The notes below the pieces were generated by a model that was given only the letters and a program-made list of their open reading frames with translations, was not told the origin of the DNA and made no database searches. A stretch of 64,000 bases of DNA, taken from assembly GCA_951640165.1 (NCBI GenBank), contig OX621265.1:11979001-12043000 (forward strand). The letters run 5' to 3'. Position numbers and translations under genes: made by a program. Below are positions 10,700-22,257 of this stretch, piece by piece. This stretch comes from Pseudoips prasinana (lineage: Eukaryota > Arthropoda > Insecta > Lepidoptera > Nolidae). Numbering within the stretch: position 1 is the stretch's first letter; each line of letters opens with the position of its first letter.

Positions 10700-10940
10700 A
10701 TATGTAACCGAGTCAGAGTAGTGTCAGAGTTGCTCAAGCCGCCCAGTAGGCCTCTGACATGGCTTAACGACTGTTGTCTAATGACTTCAACCGGGACCGA
10801 CAGCTTAACGTGCCCTCCGAAGCACGGAGACGCTCAGAAATTAAACCACTTTGGCGGTCACCCATCTATGGACTGACCTCGACCCTAGTTGCTTAACCTC
10901 GCCCATCGCTTACGGACCGGTGAGAGCATGTATCTATGAG
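10700..10940 (-). mobile_element. 5S-rRNA-derived SINE, antisense copy
   Basis: Antisense of the 8526 copy: GGCGGTCACCCATCTATGGA and the TTAAGC-containing 5S-like head are visible at 10850-10935, the GTTGTCTAATGAC body upstream. Confidence 0.75.
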
Positions 10941-11605
10941 CGCCTCTAAGCAAGCATGTAACCGATTTTCAAGCTTGAAATCATCATATCAGCCCGGAAA
11001 CGCCCACTGCTAAACAAAGGCTTCCCCAAAGATCACCATAATATCCAGCGACCCTCACAAGATCATCGGTCCATCATGTATGGGGCCTGCCTACACTGCG
11101 TCTACCGGTTCTAGGTCACAACTCAATAACCTTTCTGCCAACGGCTATCGGTTCTACGAGCTATGTGCCCTGCCCAATGCCACTTCAGCTGAGCAATTCT
11201 TGCCTTCATCACAGCTTGATATCGTCTACAAATAAATAACAAATGAACCCGTGTACTCACTGCTTTCACAATGCACTATAACTATTCCAAATAGAAATAA
11301 AAACACCTTAAGTGGACACATTTTAAACACGGGTTATAATAACACTGAATTCACGACAAGGAAATTTAAACAATGACTCAAATACGAGGATAATAGTGTA
11401 CTGATATTTATAACTGTGCCACAGTCTACATATAACATTTTTGAAGTGAAACCTACTTTAGGCGCAACACGTCAGTTCGTCCTGAGATTGAGTGTAATTA
11501 TTTATGTAAGTTGTCTACTATATAAAAATAAGTCGGGTTTGCCTTCCATTCCACGGTTTTGCATTCGTTGGAAAGGTCTCGGGCTCCGTGAGGTTTATAG
11601 CAAAG

Positions 11606-11651
11606 AAAATTTATAAAATTTAACGCGGGTAACACCGCGGGGCACAGCTAG
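11606..11651 (+). repeat. Helitron 3'-end fragment
   Basis: Only the terminal region: TTTATAAAATTTAACGCGGG through CCGCGGGGCACAGCTAG. A SINE family 1 tail (11660-11765) follows at once. Confidence 0.6.
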
Positions 11652-11779
11652 TATGTTATAAAAGAAAAGTAGTATATGTAGTATATCAGTAATCTGGTTT
11701 CCATAGTACAAGCTCTGCTTAATTTGGAACAGTTGGTCGTGTGTCAATAATGTCCCAGGATATCATTTTTATCATCATC

Positions 11780-11905
11780 ATCATCATAATAACAGCCGTA
11801 AGAAGTTCACTGCTGGATAAAAGCCTCCCCCATGAATCATCTCGGGGATATGCCATAATCGCCACGCTTGGCACACGGGCTGGCGATCGCAGTAAGATAC
11901 GAGGC
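11780..11905 (-). repeat. RTE/SINE-like repeat fragment
   Basis: Antisense copy of the family that has GGGGATATGCCATAAT and GTCCAGCAGTGGACTT-like landmarks, also at 15400-15535, 48291-48527, 54360-54515 and 60354-60545. The CATCATCATCAT end is the antisense of the common GATGATGA tail. Confidence 0.55.
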
Positions 11906-11924
11906 ATGCCTTTTAAGTTGTGTT

Positions 11925-12480
11925 GTTGAAGAAAAAAACTCAACTAGAACCTTATAGTACTTTTTATTGTTTTTCAAAGTATTCACCATGTAGGTTAATA
12001 CACTTTTCCATTCGCTCAAGCCAGTTATTATTACATTTATTCCACTCTAAAGTGAGGGTGTTCAAAGTGGCTGACTTGAAAGCGTCGAGTGCTTCTTCAC
12101 CGGACTGGAACCTTTGGCCACGAAGACTTTTCATATTTTTAAGAAATGTAAAGAAAACTTAGGGCTTAGGTCAGTATGGAGGATGGTCAAGAATTTGTAC
12201 ATTTTCCTGGTCCAAATACTGCATCGTTTGACGAGCGCTGTGTGAGCTTGCGTTGTCGTGGTGCAGGATGATGCATCACTTTGAGTTAGATTTTCGAAGA
12301 TCAGCGATGACTTGTGGTATACAAACTGTGGTATACCACTCTGCGTTAACGGTGCTACGATCTTCAAGTGCAATAGTCGCAACATGGCCGGTTATACCAT
12401 GGTGGACACCATCTTCTTTGAAGTGCTTCGAGCACGAAGAACTTTAGTCGGCTTTGGCTCGTCTTGAAAGACCCAGAATG
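11925..12480 (-). pseudogene. Decayed mariner transposase (C-terminal half)
   Basis: The minus strand shows VFQDEPKPTKVLRARSTSKK near 12460, a position-equivalent of the mariner catalytic core, then a broken ATTTQAHTALVKRC region where the second Asp should be, TDLSPKFSLHFLK in place of the YSPDLAP motif, and an end resembling WNKCNNNWLERMEKCINLH. Several frameshifts and the loss of the terminal repeats mark it as dead. Different subfamily from the 842-2164 element. Confidence 0.7.
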
Positions 12481-13276
12481 TAAATTATTGTTTGCAATCA
12501 GGATCGTAGGCATAATAATAACAATAAATAATAATAAAATTTTATTCCTATTCCTTTACTGTTCATGCAGTCAGATTGTGAAACTCTCTTCCGCCAAATA
12601 TACAAAACTGCAAAACTATTGACACTTTTAAAAGACTAGTGAAAAATCACTATCTTTCAATTTCATCCTCATAATGTATTATTAGTATTTAGTTTATTGT
12701 TAAGTCTAAATTGGATATAATATTTATATGTATTTAAGTATGTATGCAATTATGTATGCAATTATTAGTATGTAAGTGTATTATAGACCTACACACATCA
12801 TTATGGCTGTGTAAAATTTTTCCTGTCGCAGGTCTGCTGGAAGAAATTTCTTGGAAATAAGCAGCACCTTTGTACTAATCACTTCTTCGCACTTTTATCT
12901 ATTTACTGTATGTTTTGTGTGTACAAGAATAAATAAATAAAAAAATAGTTTATTGAGCCATATATATAAACCCTATACATGGGGAGGAATCCTTCCTTTA
13001 AGCAGAAATGCCTGTATTGGAGGGATTCGCTCTTCTTTATAAAACAAAAACATATCTAACCAAATTAAGTACTAAAATTACATAATTAAAACTATGAAAT
13101 ATAGATTCAAGATTTGTCACCACTTATGATATAGTAGACGTGATTTGACTCTCCTCGGTTGAACCTTTGCAGAGTTTTCTTACACCATTTAACGCGGGCC
13201 GCCTTGTGGTCGTCGGAAAGCAGATGTGGTCCAACGGCAAACTAGCTTAATTTGCCGCTTGGATATTTATAACTCT
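12481..13276. other. No gene seen
   Basis: AT-rich sequence with TAAGTATGTATGCAATTATG simple repeats around 12730-12775 and no supported reading frame or splice pattern. Part of it (12840-12960) may be LINE-tail debris. Confidence 0.4.
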
Positions 13277-13540
13277 AAATGACAATATGTAGTAAAAATA
13301 TTAGACTTAAACTTGATTATTAAACATAATTTCTTGACAATAACTTGATACGAGCTAGCTAAATATCATTGCTATAATAAAATAAATTTTATAAATGTTT
13401 TCATACAATATGTACCTAAATATCTATGTTACTAGAAATAATAATGTATACAACTATATTACTACAAACATGTTCTGACTATTTACAAGCGCTTTTTAAA
13501 GTCTACGTGAATAAAAACCTTTTTTATTTTATTTTATTAA
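13277..13540 (+). repeat. Dispersed repeat R, copy 2
   Basis: AATATGTAGTAAAAATATTAG to CTACGTGAATAAAAACC then a T/A-rich tail. Same ends as copy 1. Confidence 0.65.
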
Positions 13541-13689
13541 AAAAAAAACGCATCGCTAAGTTTACTTTAATATACGGAAATTAGCTACACCATGTAGTGA
13601 AATTAACTAGATGAACATCTGACAAAGAAAGTGTTATTATTATTATTAACAAGCCGAGCGTCATATGAATGAAACATAGACCTATAAAT

Positions 13690-13830
13690 GTCTCGACAGT
13701 ACAATAAAAACTTATAAAATATGTATTTTTTTTATATATTGGGTTATGTCCGAACTAGTAGAATAAAGGTTGTTGCTTCTGATGTTAGCTTTCTTGTCCT
13801 GCGAGGTTTTTGGTGTTTTAAATTCCTCAC
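13690..13830. repeat. Dispersed repeat S
   Basis: Landmarks GACAGTACAA(C/T)AAAAACT, GTTATGTCCGAACT and GTTGTTGCTTNTGATGTTA recur at 22060-22200; an antisense-related copy is at 20650-20830 and one at 29450-29830 is split by a SINE. Function unknown. Confidence 0.45.
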
Positions 13831-13942
13831 ATTGGTGCATCTCCATAGCACGACTTAGTCGCCCCGTCTACATAGCTGAGCATCAGAGGAAACATATATC
13901 CAGGGCAAGTATCCCTGATTTATGTGAAGAAGTTGCGTAGCT

Positions 13943-14232
13943 TGAGCTTTGTGATGTATCAACATTAGGGAAGGCATGGGGAATAATAATATATCTAAGG
14001 ACGATGTCACACAAATCACCCTAGCCCCAAACTAAGCAAAGCTTGTACTATGGGTACCAGGCGACGATATACATACTTATATAGATAGATAAATACTTAT
14101 ATACATAGAAAACATCCATGACTCAGAAACAAATATTCGTGCTCATCACACAAATATTTGCACTTACCGGGATTCGAACCCAGGACCACCAGCTTCATAG
14201 GCAGGAGCACTACCAACTAGGCTACTAGGAAT
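13943..14232 (-). mobile_element. tRNA-derived SINE (family 2), antisense
   Basis: Reads CACTTACCGGGATTCGAACC (box B complement) and CTACCAACTAGGCTA (box A complement). Body and tail match 29504 across about 280 nt. Confidence 0.75.
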
Positions 14233-14374
14233 GGTGGCACGGTGAGCAGAGAAGCGCCGCCGCGCGGCCTCCCGGCTTCAGTCGCGGTTTCCATCAAAGC
14301 AGAGAGGAGAGGAGATGTGCTGCAAAACTGGCAGGTAATTTCCACTACAGCGGAGAAAGGAAGTGAGCCTTGAG

Positions 14375-14595
14375 TCTTCTTGTCTTGTCTCGGTAGGGGT
14401 GTACTTACTTCTCTCTCTTCTCAACTTCTACGATCTTTTGTACTAAACCCATTACTTTTTATTCTATCCCTAGAGCCCTGAATCCAGTCTGCACATACTT
14501 CAGTATACATGTTAAGGGTAGATCCTTGTAATCTCCTGGTTCTGGACATGCCAGCCTCAGGTTGGCTATTCTGTGTCTTGCCAAAGCGTCGCATT
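14375..14595 (-). repeat. LINE/RTE-like fragment
   Basis: Matches 31760-31980 (landmarks CTATCCCTAGANCCTTGAAT-like, CTGCACATACTTCAG, GGTTGGCTATTCTGTGTCTT). On the minus strand the 31.9-kb copy is open as [20 protein letters not shown], so the source was coding; product not recognised. Confidence 0.45.
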
Positions 14596-14621
14596 TACAT
14601 AGTATATACAGCTTTCAACAG

Positions 14622-14808
14622 TAGTGCCTCTAGTACGAGTTCCTGCAGTTTACTTACTCGATCACACGTACAGTTTCTCCCATACATTGAGCACCAGCGC
14701 CTCTCGCGGAAACTATTAAGAACTAAAACGCTGGTGCTCAATGTATGGGACGGAACTGTACGTGTGATCGAGTAAGTAAACTGCAGGAATTCGTGCTAGA
14801 GGCATAGG
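14622..14808. repeat. Palindromic MITE with about 77-bp arms
   Basis: Left arm tgcctctagtacgagttcctg through ccatacattgagcaccagcg; right arm is its near-perfect inverse ending in gtgctagaggca. The loop is about 28 nt. Likely a single-hairpin foldback. Confidence 0.75.
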
Positions 14809-14954
14809 TACCAGCTGGTGTTGGTGATAGTTGGTGACGAGCTTTGTGTAGCAGAGATGTCAGCTGTGAGAGATCGTAACCAGTCAAGTTCGGTCTACAA
14901 ACGGAAGCCGTCATGTCTTTACAATAGTTACATATATCTTCATTTACTTCCGAT

Positions 14955-15300
14955 GGTAACATTAAAGCTCGACTGTCGTTTTAAACACAAGGTCCTTTAT
15001 AATAATAATACTGAATTCATACCTTAATATAGACAGAACCATTCAGACAATATGTAGTAAAATACAAATTTCAATAATTAAACCTAAACATAATCTCCTT
15101 GACAATAACTTAATACTAGCTAAATATCACTACTATTATAAAATAAATTGTATAAATGTTTTAACATTCCGTGTACCTAAATATCTGTAATAAGTAACTA
15201 GAAATAATAACTATATTACTACAAACTTGTTCTGACTATTTACAAGCACTTTTTTAAAGTCTACGTGAATAAAAATAATTTTTTATATTATTTTATTTTT
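14955..15300 (+). repeat. Dispersed repeat R, copy 3 (longer 5' end)
   Basis: Includes the head TAAAGCTCGACTGTCGTTTT and ACACAAGGTCC missing from copies 1 and 2, then the AATATGTAGTAAAA core and the CTACGTGAATAAAAA end. Confidence 0.65.
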
Positions 15301-15399
15301 ATTTACTTGAGGAAAAGGAATTAGAGGTTGAAGAAAAACGATTAATTCGTCAATATTTAAATTATCTACGGCCACATAGATTCTGGATAAGTCACCATA

Positions 15400-15535
15400 T
15401 AAAATGCTGTGTGGTGTCGTAGAAGTCGACTATGACCACCGTCTGCCCAGCGTGGCGATTATGGAATTTCCCTCCAAACTGATTCTTGGGGGAGGCTTTT
15501 GTCCAGCAGTGGACTTTTTACACCTGTTATGATGA
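15400..15535 (+). repeat. RTE/SINE-like repeat fragment
   Basis: Contains GTGGTGTCGTAGAAGTCGAC, GGCGATTATGG and GTCCAGCAGTGGACTTTTTA, ending TATGATGATGA, as in 48291-48527. Confidence 0.6.
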
Positions 15536-15592
15536 TGAACCATATAAAATTCACAGTTATTGCGAATATGGCACACCGTTTCACGAGTTTGA

Positions 15593-15916
15593 TCTATACA
15601 TATAATAAAATCATAGAGAAGTCAAAACTGTACCTACATTAAATATTTAAAAAAAAAATACTTGGGGCGTGATCTACAATCGATATCGAAGCCAAAAATA
15701 TAGTTTTTAGAATTTTTGTGTGTGTGTCTGTTTGTCTGTATGTATGTCTGGGCTAAACTCAAAAAGTACTGCATGGATTTACTTCAAATTTTGCATGAAT
15801 ATTACTAAGAGATCGGGTCTACATATAGGCTACATATTATCATGCTGTCACCTACGGGGGAGGAGCTGTGATAATTTATAAAATTTAACGCGGGTACAAC
15901 CGCGGGGCACAGCTAG
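15593..15916 (+). mobile_element. Non-autonomous Helitron copy
   Basis: TCTATACATATAATAAAATC at the 5' end, GCGGGTACAACCGCGGGGCA hairpin and CTAG at the 3' end. Full length, about 324 bp. Confidence 0.8.
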
Positions 15917-16034
15917 TAATTAATAATTTTCAAAACTTTAAGTGTTACCAACTGAGCCACGTATGACGTAAAAGGTGTTTCACTGTCTCGTGACGCATGA
16001 AAGCGTACTAGGATAACTGTAAACTCGCCCATGA

Positions 16035-16582
16035 AGGGTTCCGTAGCAGAAAGTATTTTAGTTGATTAAATGAAAGGTAAATTGCGGATTACGAATTATG
16101 ACGTATTAAAAAAACTACTTACTAGATCTCGTTCAAACCAATTTTCGATAGAAGTTTGCATGATAATGTACATCATATATTATTTTTTGTTTTATTATTC
16201 TCTTATTTTAGAAGTTTCAGGGAGGGGACACTCATTTTACCACCTTGGAAGTGTCTCTCGCGCAAACTATTCAGTTTACAAAAAATGATATTAGAAACCT
16301 CAATATCATTTTTGAAGACCTATCCATAGATACACCACTTGTATGGGTACGATGAAAAAAAATTGAGTTTCAGTTCTATGTATGGGGAACCCTCAAAATT
16401 ATTGTTCTTTTTCTATTTTTGTGTGAAAATCTTAATGCGGTTCACAGAATACATCTACTTACCAAGTTTCAACTGTACAACTCTTATAGTTTCGGAAAAA
16501 AGTGGCTGTGACATACGGACGGACAGACAGACATGACGAATCTATAAGGGTTCCGTTTTTTTCCATTTGGCTACGGAACCCT
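16035..16582. repeat. MITE-like repeat T (AGGGTTCCGTAGC ends), copy 1
   Basis: Terminal inverted repeats agggttccgtagc / gctacggaaccct. Interior landmarks: AAATTGCGGATTACGA, GGAAGTGTCTCTCGCGCAAA, GTGGCTGTGACATACGGACG. Copies: 28318-28870, 38526-39137, 59630-59868 (partial); 26165-26462 is a related antisense element. No frame. Confidence 0.7.
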
Positions 16583-16778
16583 AAAAATGGTGTATGTTTG
16601 TAACTGTAAGCTTGCAGAGCTAACACTCTGTTTATTTTGAAGAAAAAATTCCACTCTATAAAATAAAAAAGGTTTTTATTCACGTAGACTTTAAAAAAGC
16701 GCTTGTAAATAGTCAGAACATGTTTGTAGTAATACAGTTATTATTGCTAGTTACTTATTACAGATATTTAGGTACACA

Positions 16779-19593
16779 ATTTAATTTTAATTTAATTTTT
16801 ATTTTTATTTTAGTCAATGTTAGTAAATATTGTATAGTTATAATTCTCGGAATTAAAGATATATTACCAAAACACTCGAGGTTTACGCACTAAATGTCAC
16901 AATTTTTATCGTCAAGTTTCTTGTGAAAACTATGACATAATAATATTAACCGAGACATGGTTAAATGATTCTGTGATGAGTTCAGAGCTATTTGATAATA
17001 GATATGTAGTCTACAGGCGAGATAGGTGTAATAGAAAAAAAGATGGAGGGGGTGTTATGCTCAATATGTTCTACGACAAAATTAACGATATTATAGCATT
17101 GCAAAATCCCCCTGCCGCACGTAAACATAAGACACACCCTCCTTGGTTCGATAAAAATTTAATAAGAACTTTAAGAGAAAAGGAAAAGGTACGCCAGAGA
17201 TATCGAATCTATAAAAACCCCATGGATGAGCTCGTATTGAAACTGCTGAGTAAACGATGCTCGGTTATGGCTGCCTCTTGTTACAGTAAGTATGTCAGTG
17301 ACCTGGAGACTGTCATAACCAAGGATCCAAAACGATTCTGGGCTTATATTAAGGGCAAGCGAGGTGGAACTAGTTCTTATCCCTTAACAATGACTGACGG
17401 CATCACATCATCTTCAGATGGCCTTAGTATTTGTGAAATGTTTGCTGCTCATTTTTCTGCAATGTACAGTCAACAAAATGTAACTCATCATTCATCTCCA
17501 TCAGAATACATGCAGAACATGTTGGCTTCTAGTTTACCTTTGACAGCACCTATAATTGATTTTCAAACCTTGCTCAACAAATTGAAAGTTCTGGATCGTC
17601 GAAAAGGTGCTGGACCCGACGGAATCCCCCCTTATTTTGTTTCTATGTGTGCTTCGTCTCTGGTGACTCCCTTGTTACAGATATTTAATAGATCTCTTGC
17701 CACGGGTACTTTCCCTAATTTTTGGAAGGTAGCCCAAGTGGTACCAATTCATAAAAGCAGCGATCGTGACTATGTGGGTAACTATAGACCTATTTCAATA
17801 TTGTCTACCTTCGCCAAAATCTTCGAATCGTTGATTTGTCCTTATATTCAGTCTCATTTGAAACTTTACCTCAGTAACTCTCAACATGGCTTTGTGAGTT
17901 CCAGATCTACATGCACTAACTTAGTGACCTTCACGGAGGCCCTGGTTAGTGCCATTGACTCAGGCAAACAGGTAGACGTGATATACACCGATTTTAGTAG
18001 GGCCTTTGATCGCGTTCCGCACAATATACTTCTGTATAAATTATACGCTTATGGCATCACTGGGTCCCTCCTTGATTGGTTTAATTCCTACCTTGAAAGT
18101 CGAGCCTTCTTTGTTGCCCTCAATGGCTACCGATCAGGCTCGTACAAGGTTACATCTGGTGTCCCCCAGGGATCGCATGTTGGTCCAGTCTTGTTCAACT
18201 TGTTTGTCAATGATCTCGCATATGAAATTCTCTGAGTGTTTCATGTATGCTGACGATTTAAAATTTTGCAGAGTTATTGAATCAGATCTTGATGTAGAAT
18301 TGTTGCAGAGAGATATTGATACGTTAGTAAAGTGGTGTGACAATAATGGTATGAGCTTAAATACCAACAAGTGCTACCATATCAAATTTACCAAAAAAAT
18401 AAATCTAACACAATCTACATATTATATATGTGGCACTCCTGTGCAGGAAGTGGAGCAGATGAGGGATTTGGGGGTTTTATTTGATAGGCAGTTAACATTT
18501 ATACCCCATATTGAAAACGTAGTTAAAAAAGCCTCTAGAATGCTTGGGTTTGTAATAAGGAATGTAACCTGCTTTCGTCGCTGTAGGACTAAAATCTTAC
18601 TTTACAACTGTTTGGTCCGTAGCACATTGGAATATTACAGCACTGTATGGAGACCTCATTATGCCACCCACACACTTAGACTAGAAAGGGTCCAAAAACG
18701 TTTTCTATGGCACTTGGCTTACTCTTCCGGGATAGCTAAAAAGAAACGGTCGTATAAAGAGAGACTCCTGCATTTCAAAATGACAACCCTACAAAAAAGA
18801 AGAGATTTATTAGATGCAAAATTTTTATTCAAGGTTATGCGATATCAAATTGACTGTCCGCAATTGTTGAGTAGGTTCACACTCCGTGTGCCCACAAAAA
18901 ACCCACGAGCTCCTATAACTCCATTACGTCCTCCTTTGCGCAGAACCGTTCTAGGTGCTAACTCCCCTATACCCCGTCTGTGCAAATTATTAAACAACTG
19001 CAGTGATCTGGTCGATGTGCACTCTGACTCACTTAGTAAGTTCAGAAGTATTATGTATATGTGAAATCTTTCTGTAAATTCATTTTGGTTACATGTTTGT
19101 TTTTATTTTTAATTTTGTATTTTAATTCTTTTTATGATTTTGATTTTTATTTTGTCTGCTATTTGATGCTTCTGCTTACCTAATTTATTTTGATTATGTA
19201 TTGTGGAATGTTATTTTTAATTTTGTTATGTTTAATTTTAATTAATATTTAGAATTTATTTAACTTAAGTTTTTCTTTTTTTTAAGATTTTGTTTTAATT
19301 AAGTTTTCCATTATTATACATTTCTTCCTCGCTTTTGTTTTTGCCTGTGATCTTAATGTTTTGTTTCAATTTTGTAGTTTTAACTTGGGCTGAGGAGCCT
19401 GATTGTTATCTATGTCTAAAATGTCATGTAATTTGATGTAGCTTTTATACATTTAATGAATATGTAATGCATGTTGTGCTTACCTGTAAGAGGTTGATAC
19501 ACTTGACCCGATCTGATTCATGTAACCCATAAATGTTTTAGTGTACTCAATTGTTGGTGAGCCAAATAAATAAATAATATAAAATAAATAAAA
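16779..19593 (+). mobile_element. Non-LTR retrotransposon (LINE), internally deleted, nested in repeat R
   Basis: Borders are set by the 6-bp direct repeat tacaca (16773-16778 and 19594-19599) and by the host repeat R, which continues on both sides exactly as in its intact copies. It contains an endonuclease start, a reverse transcriptase and an AATAAATAAAT-type 3' tail. Clade not certain; the YADDL motif and layout suggest the CR1/L2 group. Confidence 0.8.
16850..19064 (+). pseudogene. LINE ORF2: endonuclease start plus reverse transcriptase, one frameshift
   Basis: It opens with the endonuclease N-terminus (LKIYYQNTRGLRTK, IIILTETWLNDS, GGGVML). The rest of the endonuclease is deleted at about 17065. 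The linker and reverse transcriptase follow: KGAGPDGIPPYF, NYRPISILS, QHGFVSSRSTCTN, YTDFSRAFDRVPH, GVPQGSHVGPVLFNLFVND. A frameshift at about 18226 moves to the frame with catalytic FMYADDLKF, the NTNKC and LGVLFD motifs and a C-terminal domain ending at 19064. The catalytic Asp residues remain; the deletion and frameshift make it inactive. Confidence 0.88.
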
Positions 19594-19835
19594 TACACAG
19601 AATGTTAAAACATTTATACAATTTATTTTATAATGGTAGTGACATTTAGCTAGCTTGTATTAAGTTAACTCTTCATTTTGACTGGCTATATTTATTGTGC
19701 TGTGGCGGTCAGACGTATTCGAATTTTGCGGTCGCTATTATCAGCGCGCGGCTATCCGGCCTCAGCACCAGCCAGGGTATGTCTCTTGGAGACGAAACTG
19801 ATGTTTGGAAGGTGAGATGAAGCAAGACTCAATAT

Positions 19836-20400
19836 AGGCCTATTGGTGTGCTTGGCAAATGCTTGCTTTTCACGCCAGAGGTCGTGGGTTCGATTCCCAT
19901 CCAGGACAGATAGTTGTATGCATGAACATGTCTATTTGTCCTGAGTCTGCGTGTAATCTATACATCTATACAAATAAATAAAATTGGAGTGTCTGTTTGT
20001 AATATTGAAATAACCAGTTTTTACTACATTAATATGAATATATATACGGTACATACACCAAAATGACATTTTTTACAATTTTTGTCTGTCTGTCTGTTTG
20101 TTCCGGCTAATCTCTGAAATGGCTGGACCGATTTTGACGGGACTTTTATTGGCAGGTAGTTGATGTAATAAGGAGTAACTTAGGCTACTTTTATTTTAGA
20201 AAATGTCTTTATTTAACAAGAAAAACGAAATAAACAAATTAACACGCGGACAAAGTCGCGGGCACAGCTAGTTATCTATATAAGTATGTATTTACGAAAA
20301 AATTATATATCAGGTATCTGGTTTCCATAGTACAAGCTCTGCTTAGTTTGGGATCAGATGGCCATGAGTGAATAATGTCCCAAGATATTATTGGAACGAA
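19836..20400 (+). mobile_element. tRNA-derived SINE (family 1), split by a Helitron
   Basis: 5' part 19836-19956: TTGGTGTGCTTGGCAAATGC, GTGGGTTCGATTCCCATCC (box B), ATGAACATGTCTATTTGTCC. 3' part 20272-20400: TATCTATATAAGTATGTATT, CATAGTACAAGCTCTGCTTA. The Helitron 19957-20271 lies exactly between. Confidence 0.8.
19957..20271 (+). mobile_element. Non-autonomous Helitron inside a SINE
   Basis: Starts TCTATACATCTATACAAATA, ends GTCGCGGGCACAGCTAG, inserted between A and T of the SINE with no target duplication. This is the Helitron rule (TC...CTRR between A and T). Confidence 0.85.
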
Positions 20401-20612
20401 GTTCCTTATCGCGCGTTGTGAAAGGGGGCTAGACGGAAAAAAATCTTATGAAAAGTTGTCACGACACTTTTTGCAGCAGTGCGGCGTGCGCAAGTTTCTC
20501 TGTCTGTCTCTCTCTCTTACAGAAAGCAAGCCAGATATTTTCATTTCGATTATTTTTGTTGAGTGTATACAGGTTTTTTGTACATAATAAATAATAAGAA
20601 ATAACTTCGTTC
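20394..20612. repeat. MITE-like inverted repeat (GGAACGAAGTT ends)
   Basis: Left ggaacgaagttccttatcg, right ataacttcgttcc. Interior TTGTCACGACACTTTTTGCA and CTCTCTCTC. About 218 bp; it interrupts the 3' end of a SINE. Confidence 0.65.
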
Positions 20613-20899
20613 CATCCGGGTGTCCCTTGACACCTCTCAAGTTTCAGTTATTATATATAGGGTAAGTTGTAAAACACCAACAACCTTGCAGCACCAGATA
20701 GCTAACGCCATAAGCAACAACTTTTGTACTACAACTTTTGATAATTTGTTGGATTTTATTTTCGTACAAAAATAATAATGAATTGCTTGAATGTTTATAG
20801 CTCTATGCGCATCGTTAAGATTACGTTAACCTACCACTGCGAGGGCACAGGTAACCTACAGTGTAATTTTATTGAAATAGTGAGGATGCTTGCTAGGTG

Positions 20900-21290
20900 T
20901 GATGACTATGTGCTGCCAGTATGCAACATGGTTTCCAGATTTATGATCTACACCAAGCCCTGTAATTAACTAGATAATTATATTGGCGAAGAAAGTGTTG
21001 TAAAGAAGATAAACAAACAAAAATAGTTTTATTTGATCGAATATATTATAATTTAAAGATAACAAAATTGATTTAAGTCCATATTACGAATGTATTTGCA
21101 GAGGAAGGTATTTTATGAGAGGAATTGGGTTCAGGACAGGCCACCTGATAAAATAACACTTTGTAATTTTTTTTTCGGTCTATTAGAGGGTAGAAATCTA
21201 TGATTTTTTGTCAAGGTATAGAATTACATTAATTGTTGAGAAAAAATGTGTAAAATAAAATATTTACACATTTTTTATATAATTAATAAT
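20900..21290. other. No gene seen
   Basis: AT-rich sequence with no supported exon. Repeat S debris precedes it and a LINE tail follows. Confidence 0.4.
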
Positions 21291-21296
21291 CTTTTA

Positions 21297-21640
21297 TGGG
21301 GCAAATAAGATTCTACAACAAACTTCCCAATGATATTAGAGAATTGTCTACGAATAAGTTTAAAAGAATTATTAAAGCCAAATTGTGTAGCAGGGCATAT
21401 TACAAAATTTCTTATTATTTAAGTGATAAAAGTTCTTGGGATTGAGTTGTTCTGAGTCAACACACATGATTATAATTAATCTTAAGTATATTTTATTTTT
21501 AAAAAAGGATTCCTACTGAGTTTTCTGGCAGTGTTTCTCAGTAGCTGCCACGTCATGCACTGCACGGTAGGGTAAAAAAATATGACGATTCCACATAAAT
21601 GTAATTTTTTTATGGAATAAATGAATTTGAATCTTTAATC
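21297..21640 (+). repeat. LINE 3'-end fragment (family L)
   Basis: Encodes the ORF2 end ([20 protein letters not shown]... then a stop after SSWD) and a 3' region with CCTACTGAGTTTTCTGGCAG and GACGATTCCACATAAATGTA. Copies at 26767-26910 and 43655-43950; antisense 3'-region pieces at 61090-61160 and 61495-61620. Severely 5'-truncated. Confidence 0.65.
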
Positions 21641-22059
21641 TATTAGCACATTGCACTACCGTTTTGAAGTTAGCCGTGTATTTTTTTTGGTTGGGCAATT
21701 CACCCTGTTATTATATTAGCAGCCCAAATAGCAAGCGTGCGCTAGCCAACGGTCGTACTTTAGTTGATGAACGAAACATAGACCTACAAATCATCACTCC
21801 ATTTCTCACAATTAATTACCTACTTAATCGAGACTACCTACTGCATACATTAGTGTGCAGTAAATTCACCACATCAATGTCTGATAAATTATTGGTGTCA
21901 GCATCATATTTTATGTCCGTTTTTTAGCCAACTACACTTTTAATGTTACACTAAGGAAAACCTGTCATTGGCCTTCCCTTTATATTGTATCATGTAAATT
22001 GTGTTATTATCTGTATCGCTGTTGGATTTCTTAATAAATAAATAAAAATAAAATAAATA

Positions 22060-22205
22060 AATGCCACGACAGTACAACAAAAACTACCAAAATAAAATTT
22101 TATTTTCGTGTATTGAGTTATGTCCGAACTCTTATAACAAAAGTTGTTGCTTTTGATGTTATCAATCTAGAGTTGCGAGATTGTTAGTGTTTTACAAATT
22201 ACCCT
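22060..22205. repeat. Dispersed repeat S, second copy
   Basis: CGACAGTACAACAAAAACT, GAGTTATGTCCGAACT and GTTGTTGCTTTTGATGTTAT as in 13690-13830. Confidence 0.45.
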
Positions 22206-22257
22206 GTATACTCATCAACAGCTCTCATATCACAGTTTCCAGTCATACAAAAATGAA

